A DNA stretch of 64,000 bases from Loripinus fragilis (lineage: Eukaryota; Mollusca; Bivalvia; Lucinida; Lucinidae), in NCBI GenBank assembly GCA_964019695.1, contig OZ026530.1, positions 27,230,108 through 27,294,107 on the forward strand, in the 5' to 3' direction. Position numbers and translations under genes: made by a program. Of this stretch, positions 38,201 to 50,200 are shown one piece after another (the stretch's first letter is position 1; each line of letters starts with the position of its first letter). The notes below the pieces were generated by a model. The model saw nothing but the letters and a program-made list of their open reading frames with translations, had not been told where the DNA came from and did no database searches.

Positions 38201-41200
38201 GCTATCATGTTTGCTGGTATACAATAATAGTACTCATGATGGTCTGTTTATATTGTAGACAAGAGATGCCTTATTAAATGGTACTCACCCAGTGTCACAA
38301 GAGGAAGCTATCATGTTTGCTGGTATACAATGTCAGATACAGTTTGGTGATCATGATGAACATAAACATAAACCAGGACTCTTTGAGTAAGTACAGTAAC
38401 TCTCTGCAACTCAAAAACAGTACAGTCCTTTCATAACACTTTGTTTTAGGTCTGTAGCAATGGACCATTTTATATGTGAAAAATCTTATAAATGGACAAT
38501 TTTACAACAGAATTATCAGAAAATGACCATTTTGGGTCATTTTCCTATAATTTCTTTGTAAAATTCCATGGTAAAATTTTTTGGTAGCCACAACATGGCC
38601 GTGTTATATGTGCACAGTCTTATAAATGGACAATTTTACAACAGAATTATAGGAAAACAACCATTTATGGTAATTTTACTATAATTCCTTTGTTAAATTC
38701 TATGGCAAAAAAAATTGGGAGCCACAACATGGCTGTGTTATATCCAAATCTGTGTTATAACTAGGCGTATTATAAAGGGATGACACTGTACTTGTGTTAG
38801 CACTTAAGAACTGTCACTAATTTTAGTTAACTGAAATGCACATATTTGTCTTTTATGCTTTTCCCAATGTTCAAGGGTCTTCATTCTTCAGGGTTTTAAA
38901 TGGATACTTTATTCATGTTACTACATTTCAATATAGCTGCTAAATGATCAGGATGTCCAGCCAATGTTTACATAATGTTATGATGTCAAAATGTCATGCA
39001 ATCTTTGATGCGAGGTCACAAACTGTGGAATGACTACTGTCACTAGCAGAAACACTTGAGGTACCATAGATCTGCATTTCAGTCTTTATTGAATCTATGG
39101 TAGAGTACTTAAGGCGGAGCTCTTCTTTTTCATGATTATTATATAGGCCTTGACGCGAGAGAGCCTGTCTCTGGGGTTTGCAAACAGCAAAGGTGCAGTC
39201 CAGCCTGTGCATCCCAGCAGACTGATCAGCGCCTTTGGTATTCACTTTTTGGAAAGTATCATATCTAAACTTGCTGCGATTCATATTCCAAAATGTCTGT
39301 AGCTGAGGAGACTGGTTTGAATCACACTTTGTTGGAAACCCAAAAGACAATTTTTCCCGCGTCAAGGCCCATTTATACTTGCACATCTATCCAGTTTTGT
39401 AGTTTTTGGTCTTAAACCTTTATCTACTATAAAACGTAGAGTGAGTTAAAGACAGGGTTTCTGTGTGTTAGAAAATTGTAATTTTTTTCTAGGTCAGGGA
39501 ATAGTCATTAAATTTTGTGTTTTGTCTGGGCAAAATGAAACTTAGCCTGAATGTAAGGGAAAAGGTCTGGGAATTTTTCAGTTTCAAGTATGGAGGAAAT
39601 AAATTTTTAAAGGTTCAAGCAGTTCTCTTCATAATTGAACAAAAAATCTTAGAATAGAGTGTTACAAATATATCTAACACAACTTAGTGATTTGCATGTC
39701 TATAGATAAGCTTTTTCAAAGAAAGAGAAGTTCTCATCAGCCCCCCCCCCCCCCCCTCCCCAAAGTAAAATAAAAAACAAATCACACCACATATTTGGAA
39801 CACTGAGAAAAACATCAGGGAATGTTTGTTAAGTGAAGCCTGTAGAAACCGGGAAAGATTAATTCTTCAATTCTTCCAAAGAAAACAACAGCCACATACC
39901 AGTTGCTGGTTGCCTATGCACTACCTACAGAAGCTAGAATTTATTTTGCTATTTTTTCAGGAACAAGGAGTTTTTACCTAAAGAGTATTGTAAAATCAGG
40001 GGAATAGAGAAGAAAATATTTCAGGTAAGTCATACAAAATATGTTTTGGTTGGGAATTAAGTAAATCAATTTTTAATTACACTCTCTTATCAAGAAAATG
40101 AATTGAAAACACTGTTTCTAGAGATTTTTAATCCATGTTTGTCAATAGTCAAGAGCTTTTTGGATTGCCACCTATCCAGTGTGTTGAAACTAAAGTGATG
40201 ATCAAACCTAAGGACTCTGAACAAACGGGAGCGCAGTTGCTCAGTGGGAGAGTGCTTGACTCGAGACGGAAGGGCCACGGGTTTGAGCCTCACCGGCGTC
40301 ACTGCGTTATGTCCTTGAGCAAGAACATTAATCCTAGCTTAGTACTGGTTCAACCCAGGAAGACCTGTCCCTTTATAACTGAAAGATTGTTGATGGGACG
40401 TAAAGAAACAAACAACAAACAAACAAACACTGATCAAACAAAGGCATCTATCTCATACTTAGTCATCCAGATTTTTCATTTGTTGGGAAAAATCATGTTG
40501 GAAGAGTAAACTGTTGATAAAATGACTCCTTGAATGATAGGAAAAGGAAAAGTCTTGGAATTTCGATTTAAATCCTGTTTGAGCATTGCATCTGTAGATT
40601 ATATGAGCCGCAACATGAGATTTGCAACAATGTGGTGTGTGCGACCAGCAAAGCCTCAGACCAGCCTGCGCATACCCACAACCTGATCAGAGCCTTCGCT
40701 AGTCGCTTGAATACTCAATGAGATTTAGGCCAGTGACAGAACAACATTTGGAGTATCTAAGCCTAAAAGGAGGCTGCACAGGCTCGTCTGAGTCTACACT
40801 TGTCAAAATGCCACATAGTTGGAAATCACATGTCACGGCTCATATGTGATGTTTTTGTCTGCTTTTGTTTCTAGGAGCACAAGAAGTGGGCAGGTTATTC
40901 TGAGAGAGATGCTAAAGTGAAGTATACCCAACAGTGTAGAGCCTTGAAGACTTATGGAATCACATTTTTCCTTGTCAAGGTCAGCATCGAGCGGTTAATC
41001 TGATCGCACGGGTTTAGATAAACAATTTTTAGCGTTAAATTGTAAATATTTTCTTACCCATAATTTTTAGCAAATGATTTGGGTGCTGAAAAGAACCGTC
41101 TCGTTGAGACAGTTCTTTTGAGTACCCACAACATATGTTTAGGTTGAAAAATAAGAAAGTTATTTTTCTGTTACGGACGCATATCTTATTCCTGAGATTG

Positions 41201-44200
41201 GTCACGGACACTCTCCACTGATCAGCTGTATGAAATGTGACATTTTATCCACCATTAGCTGTTTGAATGATGGGAAATTTTTCATAGTTTAATAAAGTCT
41301 TAATCCCCAGAACTCAGTGGCTCAGTTGGTAGAGCTGGGGAACCACTGTGTTGTATCCTCGAGCAAGATGCTTAGTACTGGTTCAACCCAGGAAGACCTG
41401 TCCCGACATGACTGAAAAATTGTTGACTGGGGCATAAAGAATAAAAAAAAAAAAAGTCATTTTTAAACCCCCCGCAAACTTTGTGGTGGGTATACTGTTT
41501 TCACGTTGTCCGTGTGTGTGTGCGTCCGTGCTTGCGTCCGTCCGTAACATTTTGTTTCCTTAATATCTTGAAGAGTCATTGCTGGATTTTCATCAAACCT
41601 TGCAAACATGTTCATATATGCAAGACAAATTCTTTAGACAAAAAAGTACGGGCTAGGGGCCAATTCTATTGGAGTAATTTCCCTTTGAAGTTCTAAAAGG
41701 CTTTTAATGTAGGGTTTTATGCTTTTTATATTAAAGGCCATACACGGGCTGATCAACTCCTACCACAGCTTTTGATGGAACAATTTGATACTTTTCCTAT
41801 ACAATGTAGACACACTGAACATATGCATGAAGGAGTTTGGTTCCGAAAAAATAATTTTTGACAAAATGACAGCTGTGAGAACTTAGACAATTATTCCCTA
41901 ATAAGGCTTTTGTTTATGCGTAGATGGTGCCTTCATGGGCCAATCAACTCCTACCACAGCTTTTGATGGAGCCATTTGATACTTTGCCTATACAATGTAG
42001 ACACATTGAACATATGCATGAAGGAGTTTGGTTCAGAAAAAATAATTTTTGACAAAATGACAGCTGTGAGAACTTAGACAATTATTCCCTTATATGGCTT
42101 TTGTATATGCATGGATAGTGCCTTTATGGGCCAATCAACTCCTACCACAGCTTTTGATGGAGCAATTTGATACTTTGCCGATACAATGTGGACACATTGA
42201 ACATTTGCATGAAGGAGTTTATATTTTTTGTTTGGTTGCACAGATTCTACTGAAATCTTCTTTTCAAAACTAAGCTCTGCTGGTTTGAACTATAACTTGC
42301 CAAGTTTTTTTACTGACTCTTACTTTGCGGGAGGTATCTAATAAGCATTGCTTATTGACTTTTTTCATTATCCCCCGACGAAGTCGGAGGAATATAGTTT
42401 TGGCTGCGTCCGTCCGTCCGTCCATTCCGTCCGTCCGCACTTTTTATCCGTCCGGAACCATATCTCAGTACCTATTGGTCAGATTTGATTCATTCTTGGT
42501 ACAAATGATAAGTACCATGGACTCTAGATATCCTATAAGTTTGATCATAATAGACCCCTTAACACTTGAGTTATTGCCCTTGTTTTAGTAAAGGCAATTA
42601 AAAGGCAAAACATATATTAGCTTTTTTGTGTGATGATCTTCACATTTCGTCAAAGCTATTATATTTAACAACTTCTCAATATTCGACCATGATTGCCAAG
42701 TGCCTGTAGATAAGCATGGCAGTGTCAAAGTTTTACCCCACCCCCTTTGACCCCACCTAAGGGGTCAAAGGTCAAATATTAAAATTTCGCAATAACTAAG
42801 GCAATTGTTAATATTTTTTGCTGTAATTTTGCATACAGGCAGAGCAGCAATAGGTATGAAACATATCAAAGGGGATTTCAGTTTGGGGGCCTGGGTCCGA
42901 GCCTGTTGGGTGGACTTAGGAGGTAGGGCAGAGGTCAAAATTAAACTTTTTCAGAATATGGTCATGTTGCATATCAAATTAAAGCTGACGACGTTGGCAA
43001 CAACATGGTAGCAAATATTTTGCCCACAGATTTCAGATATTGAAATTGTGCAGATGTAAGTACATTTCTTATTAAACTATGCATTTAAACAAACTTGACA
43101 GGTGTTTGTTATGATCTGAATAATACTGAAGGTGAACAAAAGGTTAGATAAATGGGATTTATGTTTTGTGATTTACATGTTTCTCTCAAATAACCCTTTG
43201 TCGGGGATATAAATTCGTCGAATTTGCCTTGTTTTTTTTTGCATTTTCATTTTTATGAGCCCTCTCATCTGGATTTGCACTGTCTTAAATAGTATGTCCA
43301 AATGTAAAAGTCATTTGAAGTTACCTGTTTTGATTCTATATAATCAGTCTTCTACCAAGAAGTTAAAAATTGAGAGGTATGGGGACATCGTTAACCTTGG
43401 TATCAGCGTTTGGTTCCAGTTTGAAAAAATTGAAAAGTTTGCTTTTAATCTGCTGAACTAACATGGATATATCTCTATAAATCTTTCGCTTGGACCCAGA
43501 TGAGGACCAACAGAAAGTCAGTCCTGATCTAAATCCAAACCATTCAACAGTGATAGTGTTCCTGAAAGAATTCTTGGAAAAAGTTGGTTTTTAAAAAGTC
43601 AACAGAGTTAGAAAGCAGTAAAGATTCAAATCAGCTGATTTGGAATGCTTCCTATTCAGCATAGGATCTGTGGTTGTAAATGAAATCTTACAACTTGGTA
43701 TAACTGTGGCATTATTTGTTATTTTTAGGAAAAGGTAAAAGGAAAGAACAAGTTAGTTCCCCGGTTGTTGGGTATCAACAAAGAGAGTGTGGTGAGAGTA
43801 GATGAAAAGACAAAAGAGATTATGAAACACTGGCCACTGACAACAGTACGACGATGGGCTGCTTCACCTAACAGTTTTACTCTGGTAAGTTTATACTCCA
43901 TAGTTCTAGAATAGAGACTTTTTAACCCGCAAACAGGTACACAGGGCTGCATAGCGCAGTCCATAACTTATCTGACTGCATATACCTGTCTGACTGCAGA
44001 TCCAGAGGTCGCAAGTTCCATCCTGGCCAGGTCCCATACATTCTCAGAGATTGATCATGAAATATTTCTACGGCCGTTCTCCTCCCTTCTGCTGATTCAA
44101 GAAGGGTTGTTGTCATTTACAAGCGAAAGTATGAGCACGAAGTACTAGTTAAACGCTTAGTCAAGCTTGCCCAGGAAAAAAGTATGGTTAGATGAACTGA

Positions 44201-47200
44201 CTGTGCTGACATGACCATAGCTGTTGACTGGGACATAAAGAACCAAACCAAACAAACAAGCAAACAACTATGGACAAGGTGAAGACTCCTCATGGTTTGC
44301 AAGAAATTCAATCAATCTTTGGTGGCAGAAAACGATATTTTGAAACTCTGACCTGTGACCCCTGAAAATGCATGGTGGAACATACAAAATGTATTGAAAC
44401 GAAAAAATGATATTCATCTCATATATACAGAAAAACCTATCTTAAGCAGCCACTCAAAAGAAGACCCAGAAATATGTTTTCAAGACCGATAATCGCTTAA
44501 TGCAGGTCAAAACCATTGCAGAATGCTCCGGTGGTGCATTACCTTGATAATCAACATTTTTTGTCAACTGAACATGAAAATTTTTTTAATGTATATTCCT
44601 ATTTTCTATATTTTAGGATTTTGGTGACCACTCTGACCAGTACTATTCTGTACAATATTCTGAACAGATAGCCGCTCTAATTGCTGGATATATTGATATT
44701 ATATTCCTATCTCGTCCTATATTTCAGGATTTTGGTGACCACTCGGACCAGTACTATTCAGTACAAACACAAGAAGGAGAACAGATAGCTGCTCTAATTG
44801 CTGGATATATTGATATTATATTCCTATCTTGTCCTATATTTCAGGATTTCGGTGACCACTCTGATCAGTACTATTCAGTACAAACACAGGAAGGAGAACA
44901 GATAGCTGCTCTAATTGCTGGATATATTGATATTATATTCCTATCTTGTCCTATATTTCAGGATTTCGGTGACCACTCTGATCAGTACTATTCTGTACAA
45001 ACACAAGAAGGAGAACAGATAGCCGCTCTGATAGCTGGATATATTGATATTATATTCCTATCTTGTCCTATATTTCAGGATTTTGGTGACCACTCTGATC
45101 AGTACTATTCTGTACAAACACAAGAAGGAGAACAGATAGCCGCTCTGATAGCTGGATATATTGATATTATATTCCTATCTTGTCCTATATTTCAGGATTT
45201 CGGTGACCACTCGGACCAGTACTATTCTGTACAAACACAAGAAGGAGAACAGATAGCCGCTCTGATTGCTGGATATATTGATATTATATTCCTATCTTGT
45301 CCTATATTTCAGGATTTTGGTGACCACTCTGATCAGTACTATTCTGTACAAACACAGGAAGGAGAACAGATAGCCGCTCTGATAGCTGGATATATTGATA
45401 TTATATTCCTATCTTGTCCTATATTTCAGGATTTCGGTGACCACTCTGATCAGTACTATTCTGTACAAACACAGGAAGGAGAACAGATAGCTGCTCTAAT
45501 TGCTGGATATATTGATATTATATTCCTATCTTGTCCTATATTTCAGGATTTTGGTGACCACTCTGATCAGTACTATTCTGTACAAACACAAGAAGGAGAA
45601 CAGATAGCCGCTCTGATAGCTGGATATATTGATATTATATTCCTATCTTGTCCTATATTTCAGGATTTTGGTGACCACTCTGATCAGTACTATTCTGTAC
45701 AAACACAAGAAGGAGAACAGATAGCCGCTCTGATAGCTGGATATATTGATATTATATTCCTATCTTGTCCTATATTTCAGGATTTTGGTGACCACTCTGA
45801 TCAGTACTATTCTGTACAAACACAAGAAGGAGAACAGATAGCCGCTCTGATAGCTGGATATATTGATATTATATTCCTATCTTGTCCTATATTTCAGGAT
45901 TTTGGTGACCACTCTGATCAGTACTATTCTGTACAAACACAAGAAGGAGAACAGATAGCCGCTCTGATTGCTGGATATATTGATATTATATTCCTATATT
46001 CTATATTTCAGGATTTCGGTGACCACTCTGATCAGTACTATTCTGTACAAACACAAGAAGGAGAACAGATAGCCGCTCTGATTGCTGGATATATTGATAT
46101 TATATTCCTATCTTGTCCTATATTTCAGGATTTTGGTGACCACTCTGATCAGTACTATTCTGTACAAACACAAGAAGGAGAACAGATAGCCGCTCTGATT
46201 GCTGGATATATTGATATTATATTCCTATCTTGTCCTATATTTCAGGATTTCGGTGACCACTCGGACCAGTACTATTCTGTACAAACACAAGAAGGAGAAC
46301 AGATAGCTGCTCTTATTGCTGGATATATTGATATTATATTCCTATATTCTATATTTCAGGATTTCGGTGACCACTCGGATCAGTACTATTCTGTACAAAC
46401 ACAAGAAGGAGAACAGATAGCTGCTCTAATTGCTGGATATATTGATATTATTCTTAGAAAGGTAGGGTCTTCTTTGAAACTTCCTCCTCTCTGTTAGCAT
46501 GTTCACACAGTTTTCTGATAATAAGCTGCCATTTGCAGTTAGTAGCAATCATGCTACTTTCAAGTATGGGGATTATGTGATTGGGCTAGGAACAGTTTAT
46601 AATACTTATTACACATTTACAACAGATCCATAAAGGAATTCTGAAGTATTTTATGCGACTAGAAATTAGTATAAACATTAAGCTTGAGGTCTTGTTTATT
46701 GATCTAAATAATCTAAATACAAGAAAACTACTTAGTTTTGTTTCTAGTCTAACCTATCTTTGACCAGCCTTATCATTATACCCCCGGTACGAAGTATATA
46801 GGGGGTATATAGTTTTTGCCTTTTCTGTAATTATGTTTGTTTGTTTGTCTGTTTGTTTGTCTGTAAACTTTTTTTTTCGTCAAAGATTTCTCAGCAACTA
46901 CTTGGGTTAGGATTCTGAAATTCGGTACAAGGCTTGATAGTGATGAGTTGTATTGTGTAAGAAAAGAACAGCCACATATTGCTTATCAGTCCCTTTATTT
47001 GTTCATTTTTCTTTCTCTCCAATGGAAAATTTTTTCGTCAAAGATTTCTCAGCAACTACTTGGGTTAGGATTCTGAATTTTAGTACAAAGCTTGATAGTG
47101 ATGAGTTGTATTGTGTAACAAAAGAACAGCCACATATTGCTTATCAGTCCCTTTATTTGTTCATTTTTCTTTCTCTCCAATGGAAATTTCCGTCACAGAT

Positions 47201-50200
47201 TTCTCACCTCCTATTGGAGCCATTGTTTTCAAATTTTGTGTACACTTTCAGGAAGGCAAAGTGTACTGTGTAAATGGAAATTAAGATGCTAATCATCATT
47301 TTACCTTCTTTTTTCAAATTTTCATTTTTTCCTTCTTTCACTCTTATATAATACATAAGACATTTTTTCTGTCAAAGATTTCTCAGCAACTACTTGAGTT
47401 AGGATTCTGAAATTTTGTACAAAGCTTGATAGTGATTAGTTGTATTGTGTAACAAAAGAACAGCCACTTATTGCGTATCAGTCCCTTTATTTATTCATTT
47501 TTCTTTCTCTCCAATGAAAATTTCTGTCGCAGATCTCTCGGCTCCTATTGGAGCCAGTTTTCTCAAATTTAGTGTACACCTTCAAGTTGGCTAAGTGTAT
47601 TGTGTAAATGAAAATAAAGATGCTAAAGCTCATTTTGGCTTCTTTTTCAATTTTTCCTTCTGTCACTCCTATATAACACATATGGACGTTTTTTGTCAGA
47701 GTTTTCTCAGCAACTACTTGATTTAGGATTATTTAGGATTTTCCTTCTGTCACTCTTATATAACACATATGACCATTTTTCATCAAAGTTTTCTCAGAAA
47801 CTACTTGATTTAGGATTATGAAATCTTTGACAATTTTGACTTTTCTCTGAAAGTTTTACAACCTCAGATGGTCAAGTTTAACCGCCGGGGGTATGTGAGC
47901 TTCGCTCACTTCTTGCTATATTTAACTTTGTGAGTAGAAGGCAACCTTGCTTGGAAAGCTGGAGTGTATGTCAAAACTAAATTACAGGTTTAACTTGTAG
48001 GGGTTCTATAATTCAAGAGCATGTGTAATGATCTCTAGGGGTACAAGCAAAAATTAATATAAAAGTGCATGAGATTTCTAACAATGTGGTATGTGCGACC
48101 AGCAAAGGCTCAGACCAGCCTGCGCATGTGCACAGTCTGATCAGAGCCTTTGCTCATCGCTTGAATATTCTATGAGTGTTAAGCTACTGACCGAACATCA
48201 TTTGGAGGTTCTAAGCTTCAAAGGAGGCTGCACGTGCTCGTCTGAGTCTACACTTGTCAAAATGCCACATTATTGGAAACCACATGTCATGGCTTGTTTC
48301 TGTCTGTTGTAGAAAAAGGCTAAAGACCATCTAGGTATAGAGGGTGATGATGATGCTCTTATGTATGAAGACAGTGTAACACCAGCTCAGGCTACGATTA
48401 TATCCCACCAGACACACAATGTCACCCAACCTGTCACTGGTAGGTATCATGCTCTTATGTATGAAGACAGTGTAACACCAGCTCAGGCTACGATTATATC
48501 CCACCAGACACACAATGTCACCCAACCTGTCACTGGTAGGTATCATGCTCTTATGTATGAAGACAGTGTAACACCAGCTCAGGCTACGATTATATCCCAC
48601 CAGACACACAATGTCACCCAACCTGTCACTGGTAGGTATCATGCTCTTATGTATGAAGACAGTGTAACACCAGCTCAGGCTACGATTATATCCCACCAGA
48701 CACACAATGTCACCCAACCTGTCACTGGTAGGTATCATGCTCTTATGTATGAAGACAGTGTAACACCAGCTCGGGCTACGATTATATCCCACCAGACACA
48801 CAATGTCACCCAACCTGTCACTGGTAGGTATCATGCTCTTATGTATGAAGACAGTGTAACACCAGCTCAGGCTACGATTATATCCCACCAGACACACAAT
48901 GTCACCCAACCTGTCACTGGTAGGTATCATGCTCTTATGTATGAAGACAGTGTAACACCAGCTCAGGCTACGATTATATCCCACCAGACACACAATGTCA
49001 CCCAACCTGTCACTGGTAGGTATCATGCTCTTATGTATGAAGACAGTGTAACACCAGCTCAGGCTACGATTATATCCCACCAGACACACAATGTCACCCA
49101 ACCTGTCACTGGTAGGTATCATGCTCTTATGTATGAAGACAGTGTAACACCAGCTCAGGCTACGATTATATCCCACCAGACACACAATGTCACCCAACCT
49201 GTCACTGGTAGGTATCATGCTCTTATGTATGAAGACAGTGTAACACCAGCTCAGGCTACGATTATATCCCACCAGACACACAATGTCACCCAACCTGTCA
49301 CTGGTAGGTATCATGCTCTTATGTATGAAGACAGTGTAACACCAGCTCAGGCTACGATTATATCCCACCAGACACACAATGTCACCCAACCTGTCACTGG
49401 TAAGTAACTTGTAAACCAGTCTCAAATTTTGAACTGTATTTAATTTTTGTGTTTCCTGCGAAGCATGAAGGCAGACATGTCAACACATTGGCAATAACGT
49501 CACAGTTTTGGTTTCCTATCAATTACTTTTGTAGGGATGTCTCAATTTCATTCAAAGTTTACAGAGGAGTAAAGCATTTCATCACATGACGTCCTATCTG
49601 GGGGTGATATAATGCCATGCATTAAAATCAATACTCATTTTAGTAACATTATAACGTTGAGTATATATGACAAAATCTTTTCGTTCTCACGCAACAAAAA
49701 CATATTTTCAAAGCATAGCTCCAGATAAGGCTGCGTATTGCGTATTTACGCAATTTCATGGACCTGAGAACGCAATAAAATTCATTTCTGTGCGTACAAA
49801 AACGCAATGAAAATCCTTGATGCTCAATTCCGAACTTTATCGTAGCGTATGACGCTATAGCTTTCAATTTGCGACTGTCGTTTTTCTCATCACAAGCTGT
49901 TGTTGGGTACAAATTTATACACGGCGTGGCGCCGAATCTACATAATCAAATTTTGTAAACCAGTCCAGGAACATTCTTATCGCTGTTTAGCTATACCCAA
50001 TATTTACACGATTACGACATTCGTCTCGTTTTACAATAACAATGGCGTAACGTGGGCGAAAAAGCCTTAGAGCAATTTAATAATATCATATCGCAACTAA
50101 CTCTAAAACCGCGTTGGTGGTTCGAAGAATCGAAGATGAATTGATAGATACGTTGGATTTTCAAAATAAGTTGGAATTAGCGATCTTCGATATACTAATA

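Noticed and set aside
48331..49425. 364-codon minus-strand open frame
   Set aside because: It is the antisense of the exon 11 tandem array, whose plus strand matches talin collinearly with correct splice sites.
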